Shown in pieces: positions 1 to 4,484 of a DNA stretch of 5,932 bases; within the stretch, counting starts at the first letter, position 1; each line of letters opens with the position of its first letter. The notes beneath the pieces were generated by a model. The model had not been told where the DNA came from. It was given only the letters and a program-made list of their open reading frames with translations, and ran no database searches. Source of the DNA: Alphaproteobacteria bacterium (lineage in GTDB: Bacteria > Pseudomonadota > Alphaproteobacteria > Micropepsales > Micropepsaceae); NCBI GenBank assembly GCA_025935155.1, contig JAICVV010000142.1:1-5932 (forward strand), given 5' to 3'. A program made the position numbers and the translations under genes.

Positions 1-448
1 CCACCAGGACCATGGCGAGCAGCCAGGCAATGGCTGACATAAGCAGTGCGCTGCCCCCGAGCGCCAGTCCGTGAATTTGCATCCCGCCCAGCGCAAGCAT
101 GCCGAGCCCGGCACCGGCAGCGAGCGCCATGCCGGCCGCCATCCCCTCCAATGTGCGGCGGCTGAGCGCGAGACCGACGGGCATGAAGTAGCTGTCGATG
201 CGCCGCGCCTCGTACCATGCGAACAGCCCCGTCGCGATCAGCGCGACGATAAAAGATTCCCCGTCGCTCAGCGCCACCAGCGCCGGTGTGAGCGCAACGC
301 GCAGATGCGCAGCCTGGAAGATGGCCTTCGCCACGGGCCCCAAGAGGTACGGCAGCGCCAGGAAGGTAAGGAGAAAATAGAGCAGCGCGCGCCAGTGCGG
401 CCGCAGCAGCTTGTCCGGCCCGAAGAACACGTTGGCGATGGTCGTCAT
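1..448 (-). CDS. CPBP-like intramembrane protease family protein, N-terminal part (runs off window)
   Basis: The first 149 codons are present; the gene continues beyond the left edge. The start ATG (446-448) is preceded by AAAGGGG (458-464 on the plus strand) with nine bases between, a good ribosome binding site, so the start is well supported. The product begins MTTIANVFFGPDKLLRPHWR, then a hydrophobic segment at about residues 20-44, a second at about 65-79, the cytoplasm-type stretch YEARRIDSYFMPVGLALSRR (79-98), a Gly/Ala-rich membrane segment at about 101-121 and another beginning near 131. A short N-terminal tail, a first membrane helix after an HWRALLYF-type motif, and an RR-x-D linker before a Gly-rich helix resemble the N-terminal region of CPBP (CAAX/bacteriocin-processing) family membrane proteins. 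The catalytic EExxxR and histidine motifs would lie in the missing C-terminal part, so activity cannot be judged. It starts 39 bases after rplS on the same strand and may be cotranscribed. The family call is from general resemblance only; it could be another multi-pass membrane protein. Confidence 0.62.
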   Translation of the reverse strand, partial: MTTIANVFFGPDKLLRPHWRALLYFLLTFLALPYLLGPVAKAIFQAAHLRVALTPALVALSDGESFIVALIATGLFAWYEARRIDSYFMPVGLALSRRTLEGMAAGMALAAGAGLGMLALGGMQIHGLALGGSALLMSAIAWLLAMVLV

Positions 449-487
449 GTCGCGTGGCCCCTTTGCAAACGCGACAGCCGGTTTGGA

Positions 488-916
488 TTATTGGGCGGCT
501 TCGGGGGCGGCGCCCTCTTCTCCACCGCGATCCACGCGTTCGCTGATCCTTGCGCTCTTCCCGCGGCGGCTGCGCAGGTAATAGAGCTTCGCACGGCGCA
601 CGCGGCCCTTGCGCACCACCTGCACAGAATCGACCAGCGGCGAATAAATCGGAAACACGCGCTCCACACCTTCGCCGTACGAAATCTTTCGGACGGTGAA
701 GCTTTCGTTGATCCCGTCGCCCTGGCGGCCGATGCACACGCCCTCAAAGGCCTGCAGGCGCTCGCGTGTTTTCATCTGCTTGGCCTTTTCGTCCCAGCTC
801 TGCTCGACCACCTTGACATTGACCTTGAGGGTGTCGCCGGGACGGAATTCCGGCAGGCCCTTGCCGCCGCGGACGGCCTTCATCTGCTCGGCTTCGAGCT
901 GTTTCAGCAGGTTCAT
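488..916 (-). CDS. rplS: 50S ribosomal protein L19
   Basis: L19 sits at the 30S-50S interface of the ribosome and contributes to an intersubunit bridge. The 142-residue product has the family core: [15 protein letters not shown] (24-38), [10 protein letters not shown] (53-62), [19 protein letters not shown] (71-89), [10 protein letters not shown] (91-100) and [18 protein letters not shown] (107-124). It is longer than the roughly 115 residues of E. coli L19 for three reasons: a longer N-terminal linker ([10 protein letters not shown]), about ten extra residues between VVE and RLQAFEG (around 40-51, charged), and an acidic Ala-rich tail after residue 128. The ATG at 914-916 has GGAG (926-929) nine bases upstream; an ATG eight bases further upstream is out of frame and too close to that site. 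It lies 48 bases after trmD, the usual trmD-rplS order, and is probably cotranscribed with it. Identification is certain; the insertion is the only oddity. Confidence 0.98.
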   Translation of the reverse strand: MNLLKQLEAEQMKAVRGGKGLPEFRPGDTLKVNVKVVEQSWDEKAKQMKTRERLQAFEGVCIGRQGDGINESFTVRKISYGEGVERVFPIYSPLVDSVQVVRKGRVRRAKLYYLRSRRGKSARISERVDRGGEEGAAPEAAQ

Positions 917-964
917 GGGTTCATTCTCCGCGGGCGGACAGATGGGGAAGCGCGGGGCTATAAC

Positions 965-1666
965 CTATGGCTTCCGCTTTTCATAGTGGCACCAGAGGTC
1001 TGGACGGCGGGATTTTGTCAGGTTTTCCGCCTGCTCCCGCCGCCACTTTGCGATTTCGGCGTGGTTGCCGCTGGTTAGCACAGGGGGAATCTCGCTGCCC
1101 TCGAACGACTGCGACCGCGTGTACTGTGGAAATTCGAGCAACCCAGCCGAAAAGCTCTCGTCGGCGGGGGAGGTCTCATTGCCCAGCACGCCCGGAATGA
1201 GCCGCACGCAGGCCTCGATCAGTGCCATTGCGGCGATTTCCCCGCCGGCCAGAATGAAATCCCCGATGCTGATTTCCTCCAGCTGCCGGGCTTCGATGGC
1301 GCGCTGGTCCAACCCTTCGAAGCGGCCGCAGAGGAGTATTGCGCCACCACCGCTCGCCAATTCGCGGACGCGGCTTTGCGTCAGCGGCACGCCGCGGGGT
1401 GTGAGATAGATTGCCGGTACATTGGAAGCGCTCTCGCGCGCGGCATCGATGGCCGCACAGGCGACGTCGGCGCGCATCACCATGCCTGGGCCGCCGCCCG
1501 CCGGTGTGTCATCCACGGAACGATGCTTGCCCAGCCCGTGCTCGCGAATATCGCGCAACTCCAGCGACCAGAGATTTCTCTCCAGCGCCTTGCCGATCAG
1601 CGATACACCCAACGGCCCCGGAAACATTTCGGGAAACAGCGTCAGCACGCTTGCCCGCCAGGTCAC
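965..1666 (-). CDS. trmD: tRNA (guanine-37-N1)-methyltransferase
   Basis: TrmD transfers a methyl group from S-adenosylmethionine to G37 next to the anticodon of tRNAs reading CNN, preventing +1 frameshifting. The 233-residue product carries the SPOUT signatures: [11 protein letters not shown] (10-20), GGGPGMVM (57-64), IYLTPRG (86-92), [15 protein letters not shown] (111-125), [12 protein letters not shown] (132-143) and [10 protein letters not shown] (155-164) in the trefoil knot. The C-terminal domain includes LLEFPQYTR and [11 protein letters not shown] (199-209). Arg155 matches the catalytic Arg154 of E. coli, while the position of the proposed general base Asp169 is Glu170 here, beside Asp169. 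The start is a GTG (1664-1666) in a GTGA overlap with the stop of the upstream acetyltransferase gene; no strong Shine-Dalgarno is seen, so translation is probably coupled. The protein ends soon after RRPDLW, without the longer tail of the E. coli enzyme. Order rimM-(GNAT)-trmD-rplS is the conserved one apart from the extra gene. Confidence 0.98.
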   Translation of the reverse strand: MTWRASVLTLFPEMFPGPLGVSLIGKALERNLWSLELRDIREHGLGKHRSVDDTPAGGGPGMVMRADVACAAIDAARESASNVPAIYLTPRGVPLTQSRVRELASGGGAILLCGRFEGLDQRAIEARQLEEISIGDFILAGGEIAAMALIEACVRLIPGVLGNETSPADESFSAGLLEFPQYTRSQSFEGSEIPPVLTSGNHAEIAKWRREQAENLTKSRRPDLWCHYEKRKP

Positions 1667-2124
1667 GTCAATTCCATTTTGAACCCGGCATGGCTCTGCT
1701 CGAGTCCCAACCGCCGGTAAAACAGATGCGCGCGGGTGCGGCGCTTGTCCGAAGTTAGCTGCATGAGCGCGCAGCCGGCAGCGCGAGCCTCGGCGATGGC
1801 ATGCTTCATCAGGCGGCTGCCAATGTTTTGCCCGCGCAAATCGGAAGCCACGCGCACCGCTTCGATCAGCGCGCGCGTCGCGCCCCGGCGTGAGAGGCCG
1901 GGCAGAAAGGTGAGCTGCAGCGCCCCGACGATTCGCCCGTCCTGCTCCGCAAGCAAAATGCGATTTGCCGGCGTCTTCCGCATGGCCGCAAAAGCTGCGG
2001 CATATTCAGGCGCCACACTGTCGCCGCCTTTTTCGCGGCTTTCGGCATATTCGTCGTCGGCCAGCAGCCGGACCACGGGGAGAAGATCCGCCTCTGTTGC
2101 ATAACGGAAGGTGAGTTCGCTCAT
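1663..2124 (-). CDS. GNAT family N-acetyltransferase
   Basis: A single-domain 153-residue GNAT protein, expected to transfer an acetyl group from acetyl-CoA to an amine. Visible features are the N-terminal [16 protein letters not shown] (6-21), the beta strands [20 protein letters not shown] (55-74), motif [16 protein letters not shown] (92-106) for pyrophosphate binding, and the motif B end [18 protein letters not shown] (132-149) with the usual tyrosine (136). In motif A the glycine of RxxGxG is Asn100, a variant I believe also occurs in active members. The substrate cannot be told; it need not be a ribosomal protein despite the location. The ATG at 2122-2124 overlaps the rimM stop by four bases (ATGA) and has AAAGGAAG (2131-2138) at good distance, so the start is secure. 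Its own stop overlaps the trmD start (GTGA). It is inserted between rimM and trmD, which are adjacent in many proteobacteria, so it is an operon passenger or has a translation-related role that I cannot demonstrate. Confidence 0.93.
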   Translation of the reverse strand: MSELTFRYATEADLLPVVRLLADDEYAESREKGGDSVAPEYAAAFAAMRKTPANRILLAEQDGRIVGALQLTFLPGLSRRGATRALIEAVRVASDLRGQNIGSRLMKHAIAEARAAGCALMQLTSDKRRTRAHLFYRRLGLEQSHAGFKMELT

Positions 2125-2648
2125 TCCACGCTTCCTTTCGTTTCGGCTTCCACCTCTTCAGGCGCGGCGATGACGATGCGGCCCTCTGGCATATCAATTG
2201 TGGGAACGATCTCGCGCGTGAACGGCATCATCACCGTGCCGCCGCCATTTTCGCGCTCGATTTCGATCACATCGCCCGCCCCGAAATTGTGGATCGCGAT
2301 CACCCTGCCGATTGTGCGGCCTTCGTTGTCTTCCGCGCGCAGGCCGACGAGATCGGCGTGATAGAATTCGTGCGCTTCAGCGGCGGGCAATGCGTTTCGC
2401 GCAACGTACAGTTCCACGCCCCTCAGCGACTCGGCGGCCTCGCGGCTGACAATACCCTCGAACTGCACAATCGCCGCATCCTTAGCGGGGCGCACATTTG
2501 CCACGACATACTTGCGTCCATCGCGGCTGTGCAGCGGCCCATATGCGCCAAACTTGTCCGGGACTTCAGTGAAGGTCTTCACCCTCACTTCGCCCTTCAG
2601 CCCCAGCGCGCCGATCACCGCGCCGAGAAGGACGTCTTTACCTGTCAT
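2121..2648 (-). CDS. rimM: Ribosome maturation factor RimM
   Basis: RimM binds S19 and helps mature the head of the 30S subunit. With the start chosen here the product is 175 residues, normal for the family. It has the N-terminal RimM domain (about 5-88, including LLGAVIGALGLKGEVRVK at 7-24) followed by a PRC-barrel domain (about 94-164: EFYHADLVGL, IHNFGAGDVIEIE, MPFTREIVP) and a short acidic tail. Two in-frame ATGs exist: 2655-2657 (giving MAAMTGK) and 2646-2648 (giving MTGK). I chose the second because it forms an ATGA four-base overlap with the vapC stop, as at the other tight junctions of this operon, and because family members usually begin a few residues before the LLGAV-type strand. 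Neither has a strong Shine-Dalgarno; the upstream one adds three residues and cannot be excluded. Normally rimM follows rpsP directly; here vapBC and a plus-strand gene intervene. Confidence 0.97.
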   Translation of the reverse strand: MTGKDVLLGAVIGALGLKGEVRVKTFTEVPDKFGAYGPLHSRDGRKYVVANVRPAKDAAIVQFEGIVSREAAESLRGVELYVARNALPAAEAHEFYHADLVGLRAEDNEGRTIGRVIAIHNFGAGDVIEIERENGGGTVMMPFTREIVPTIDMPEGRIVIAAPEEVEAETKGSVE

Positions 2649-3047
2649 GGCTGCCATAGCTTCAGTGGCGAGTGTCGAGCGATATGCACGAAATCGCGAT
2701 CCGTACTCAGCAGCACGAGATCATGGCGAATGCAAAGTTGCGCGAGCAATACATCGTTCGTCTCGACCTGAATACCGGATCGCCGGCAATGATTGCGGAG
2801 CTCCGCCGCCTCAATGTGGTCATGTAGAGCCGGAATGAGCAAGGGCAGGGCTGAGAGTTTTGCAATGATTTCAGCCCTCGCCTTCGGTCCGGCCACCCCT
2901 TGCAGGAGTTCCTGGAGGATCAGCCCTGCCGTGTACACGGGTTGACCGCGACCGAGTGCATTTCCCAGCGCGGCGACTTCCGGCACGGGCTGAGCAACAT
3001 CTCTGCGAAGGGCCAGCGACCAGACGTTTGTCAGCCAAAAGGCTCAC
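2645..3047 (-). pseudogene. vapC: VapC-family PIN-domain toxin, frameshifted at codon 6-7
   Basis: VapC toxins are Mg2+-dependent PIN-domain ribonucleases, commonly cutting tRNA or the 23S sarcin-ricin loop, neutralised by VapB. From the codon at 3026-3028 to the stop at 2645-2647 one frame encodes NVWSLALRRD..., then QELLQGV with the conserved Glu, the third acidic site in ETNDVLLAQLC and the fourth in LLSTDRDF, ending PLKLWQP: an almost complete PIN domain. That frame has no ATG/GTG/TTG before the GTG at 2984-2986, and starting there loses the first strand and catalytic Asp. In another frame a GTG (3045-3047) overlaps the vapB stop as GTGA and reads MSLLAD. Restoring two bases in the GACAAAC at about 3026-3032 gives MSLLADTNVWSLALRRD, a typical VapC start, and a 134-residue protein. 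The plain reading is a two-base deletion at the first catalytic Asp, so no full toxin is made. A sequencing or assembly error is the main alternative. Without correction, translation from the GTG stops after about 60 codons. Confidence 0.82.
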
Positions 3048-3265
3048 TTGAAGCCGAGCTTCTTATCGCTGCGGCCACGTTCCTTCTTATAGTCGTAGTC
3101 CGGATCCCAGTCGAATTTGCCGAACAGCTCCAGAATGCGCTTCTGATCGCGGCGCGCGATGTATTCCTCCAGTGCCTTTGTAACGGCCGCCTTCTTGGCT
3201 CGCTCGCCGCCAACCTTGAGTGCCTTTTCGATCAGCTTCGGATCGATCGCCAGATTGGTTGCCAT
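3044..3265 (-). CDS. vapB: VapB-family antitoxin
   Basis: This 73-residue protein begins MATNLAIDPKLIEKALKVGG, has AAVTKALEEYIARRDQKRIL (26-45), then LFGKFDWDPDYDYKKERGR, the pattern of the VapB antitoxin family (Arc/MetJ-like, Pfam VapB_antitoxin as I recall it). The N-terminal strand and two helices should form the dimeric ribbon-helix-helix DNA-binding domain; the acidic, aromatic C-terminal part (46-60) would wrap around and block the VapC active site. The ATG at 3263-3265 has a perfect GGAGG (3273-3277) seven bases upstream, which decides the start; an ATG at 3320-3322 in the same frame would add 19 unrelated residues and lacks such a site. The stop overlaps the vapC GTG by four bases (GTGA). 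VapB-VapC complexes usually repress their own promoter, and inverted repeats lie just upstream. The antitoxin reads intact although its toxin is frameshifted. Confidence 0.93.
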   Translation of the reverse strand: MATNLAIDPKLIEKALKVGGERAKKAAVTKALEEYIARRDQKRILELFGKFDWDPDYDYKKERGRSDKKLGFK

Positions 3266-3282
3266 GTGTGAACCTCCACACA
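3265..3282. promoter_or_regulatory. Candidate VapB operator overlapping the vapB ribosome binding site
   Basis: A perfect inverted repeat TGTGTG-N6-CACACA lies over the vapB Shine-Dalgarno and the first base of its start codon. Ribbon-helix-helix antitoxins bind short palindromes in their own promoter-leader region, so this could be an autoregulatory site; as RNA it could also form a weak hairpin hiding GGAGG in its loop. The symmetry is seen; the function is inferred. Confidence 0.4.
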
Positions 3283-3301
3283 GACTGTCGCACAAAGTCT
3301 G
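3281..3301. repeat. Inverted repeat CAGACT-N9-AGTCTG upstream of vapB
   Basis: A second perfect six-base inverted repeat abuts the first one, two bases shared. It lies 16-36 bases upstream of the vapB start in the divergent region between vapB and the DUF4142 gene. It may be a further operator half for the VapBC complex or a chance symmetry. I found no convincing sigma-70 promoter for vapB in the 166-base region. Confidence 0.35.
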
Positions 3302-3369
3302 GGATGCCATAACCCGTAACACCGGTGAAACTCAGAGAAACGCGTCATTCGATGATGCGCCTTCCGTCC

Positions 3370-3394
3370 GGAACTGCGTTGCATCGCCGCCGTT
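3370..3394 (+). promoter_or_regulatory. EcfG-type general stress response promoter (GGAAC-N16-CGTT)
   Basis: GGAAC at 3370-3374 and CGTT at 3391-3394, exactly 16 bases apart, match the consensus of the alphaproteobacterial general stress sigma factor EcfG (SigT/RpoE2). Transcription would start around 3400-3403, about 30 bases before the DUF4142 start, leaving room for its GGAG site at 3420-3423. Position, spacing and direction all agree, making chance unlikely. Confidence 0.8.
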
Positions 3395-3419
3395 CACGAC
3401 TCGTTGGGGCGAGAGAAAC

Positions 3420-3423
3420 GGAG
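3420..3423 (+). promoter_or_regulatory. Ribosome binding site deciding the DUF4142 start
   Basis: GGAG lies eight bases before the ATG at 3432-3434. An ATG at 3424-3426 directly after it is too close and reads only three codons before a stop that overlaps the true start. Confidence 0.7.
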
Positions 3424-3431
3424 ATGCCTCA

Positions 3432-3935
3432 ATGAAACCGATACTTGCCTGCGCAGGAGCGGCTCTGCTGGTCGTTGGAGCCAACGCCGCATTTGCCGCC
3501 GCCGGCACAACCTTCATCAAAGACGCCATTCAGGGCGACAATGCCGAAATCAAAATGGGGCAGCTTGCCCAGCAAAATGGCTCAGGCCAAGGCGTGAAGA
3601 GCTACGGAGAAACGCTGGTCAGCGACCACACAATGGCAAAGTCGCAAGCCGATAATGTGGCTCAGAAGATGGGCGTGAAGCCGCCGTCTGGCGTAAGCCA
3701 GGAGGCGCAGCAGACCTACGACAAGCTTGCCAAGCTGTCGGGCGCGGAGTTCGACCGCGAGTTCCTGAAGGACGCGGTCAAGGATCATCGTAAGGACATC
3801 GCCAAATACCAGCACGAAGCAAGCGCCAAAGATGGTCCCGCCAGCGACATGGCGGCGAAGCAGCTTCCCACGCTGGAGAAGCATCTTCGCATGGCGGAAA
3901 ACCTCGAAACCGGAAAACAGGCCAGCGCGCAGTAG
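3432..3935 (+). CDS. Exported DUF4142 (ferritin-like helical) protein
   Basis: A 167-residue protein of the DUF4142 family, whose biochemical role is unknown. It opens with a Sec-type signal peptide (MK, hydrophobic core about 4-17, likely cleavage after AFA at residue 22), so it should be periplasmic. The mature part is helical: FIKDAIQGDNAEIKMGQLA (28-46), SYGETLVSDHTMAKSQADNV (57-76), FDREFLKDAVKDHRKDIAKY (107-126) and LPTLEKHLRMAENL (145-158), with the family's conserved histidines at 66 (SDH), 119 (KDH) and 151 (EKH), consistent with a four-helix ferritin-like bundle. An early ILAC looks like a lipobox but precedes the hydrophobic core, so it is unlikely to be one. The frame is open far upstream, yet the start with GGAG and a signal peptide is decisive. 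A perfect EcfG-type promoter lies just upstream, pointing to stress induction. It is divergent from vapBC and convergent with rpsP, 26 bases apart, with no evident terminator between. Family call is confident; function is not known. Confidence 0.93.
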   Translation: MKPILACAGAALLVVGANAAFAAAGTTFIKDAIQGDNAEIKMGQLAQQNGSGQGVKSYGETLVSDHTMAKSQADNVAQKMGVKPPSGVSQEAQQTYDKLAKLSGAEFDREFLKDAVKDHRKDIAKYQHEASAKDGPASDMAAKQLPTLEKHLRMAENLETGKQASAQ

Positions 3936-3961
3936 GCCGTTCGCTTCGCGTCCGAAATGTT

Positions 3962-4312
3962 TCAGGCAGCAGGGGCTTCGGCGGCTTTGGTGGCTGCCGC
4001 AGCCCGCTCCTGTGCCTTCTTCTTCGGCTGCATCTTTTGCGGATTATTCTTCTGCAGTGGCTTCACGAGGCCGGCGTCGGCAAGAAAGCGATGCACGCGA
4101 TCTGTGGCGGTAGCGCCTTTCGCCATCCACGCTTTCGCCTTGTCCAAATCCAGCTTCAGGCGATCCGCATGATCCTTCGGCAAGAGCGGATTGTAAAAGC
4201 CGATCTTCTCGATGAAGCGGCCATCACGGGGTGAGTGCGAATCCGCGATGACAATGCCGTAATGCGGGCGCTTCTTCGTGCCGCCACGGGCCAATCTGAT
4301 TTTGAGTGACAT
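3962..4312 (-). CDS. rpsP: 30S ribosomal protein S16
   Basis: S16 binds 16S rRNA in the body of the 30S subunit and is needed for assembly. The 116-residue product has the full family core: [42 protein letters not shown] (20-42), [18 protein letters not shown] (50-67) and [13 protein letters not shown] (70-82). A basic then Ala-rich tail follows (85-116), as is common in alphaproteobacteria, where S16 is longer than the 82 residues of E. coli. The ATG at 4310-4312 has AAGGAA (4321-4326) eight bases upstream. It lies downstream of ffh, the usual arrangement, but separated by 156 bases holding an inverted-repeat element. Downstream it meets the plus-strand DUF4142 gene tail to tail, so it is cut off from rimM, its normal operon partner. 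Confidence 0.98.
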   Translation of the reverse strand: MSLKIRLARGGTKKRPHYGIVIADSHSPRDGRFIEKIGFYNPLLPKDHADRLKLDLDKAKAWMAKGATATDRVHRFLADAGLVKPLQKNNPQKMQPKKKAQERAAAATKAAEAPAA

Positions 4313-4338
4313 TCGTTCAGTTCCTTCTGTTGAATTGA

Positions 4339-4462
4339 TTCACGCGGAGACGCGGAGCCACGGAGGAAAGTAGATTTGGCGCGCGAAGCGCGCCGAGAAA
4401 AACTGTCTCGAATTCGCCAGCCTTCGGGAATTCTTCTCCGCGCCTCCGCGCCTCCGCGTGCA
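4339..4462. repeat. 124-bp element with 29-bp imperfect terminal inverted repeats between ffh and rpsP
   Basis: The left end (4339-4367) and the reverse complement of the right end (4434-4462) match at 24 of 29 positions by my count; both are built of a CGCGGAG(G/A) unit repeated three times. Inside lie a perfect hairpin (4378-4394) and a GAATTC pair (4410-4415 and 4428-4433). No gene fits. Extrachromosomal origin is not implied; it looks like a small palindromic intergenic repeat or MITE-like insertion. The whole sequence could fold into one long cruciform or RNA stem in the ffh-rpsP transcript. Confidence 0.7.
4378..4394. repeat. Perfect GC hairpin GGCGCGC-GAA-GCGCGCC
   Basis: Seven-base perfect arms around a three-base loop, in the middle of the inverted-repeat element. 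On the minus strand it is followed by AAATCT, not a T run, so it is not a standard intrinsic terminator; it could still pause transcription or shield the ffh transcript end. Confidence 0.6.
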
Positions 4463-4484
4463 AAAAAATCATCGGCGGCCGCCG
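4462..4484 (-). terminator. Possible weak intrinsic terminator at the ffh stop
   Basis: On the minus strand a 12-base palindrome CGGCGGCCGCCG (4473-4484), in the last ffh codons, is followed by ATGA and then seven T (4468-4462). A GC palindrome plus a T run is the terminator pattern, but the palindrome has no natural loop and sits four bases from the T run, so efficiency would be doubtful. It would separate ffh from rpsP. Confidence 0.3.

Noticed and set aside
913..924. Three-codon frame ATGAACCCATGA overlapping the rplS start, and a similar one at 3424-3435 before the DUF4142 gene
   Set aside because: Both upstream ATGs sit directly against the GGAG, too close for initiation; most likely chance.
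71..1078. Long open plus-strand frame opposite rplS and the end of trmD
   Set aside because: It lies antisense to two certain genes, has low-complexity Arg/His/Ala-rich translation and no family features; open frames opposite GC-rich genes are expected.
3026..3047. Programmed ribosomal frameshifting in vapC
   Set aside because: No convincing slippery heptamer or downstream stem; a simple +1 shift would still leave the catalytic strand one residue short, whereas a two-base loss explains the alignment fully.
3266..3322. 19-residue N-terminal extension of VapB from the ATG at 3320-3322
   Set aside because: The residues do not resemble the family and the ATG at 3263-3265 has a perfect GGAGG at ideal distance.
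3159..3431. N-terminal extension of the DUF4142 protein in the same frame
   Set aside because: It would run through vapB antisense, bury the signal peptide internally and begin upstream of the EcfG-type promoter.
3435..3455. Lipoprotein signal (ILAC) in the DUF4142 protein
   Set aside because: The cysteine is residue 7, before the hydrophobic core, so a lipobox is not credible; AFA further on suits signal peptidase I.
4339..4462. CRISPR array from the repeated CGCGGAG units
   Set aside because: Units are only about eight to nine bases, contiguous and in inverted arms, with no spacers.
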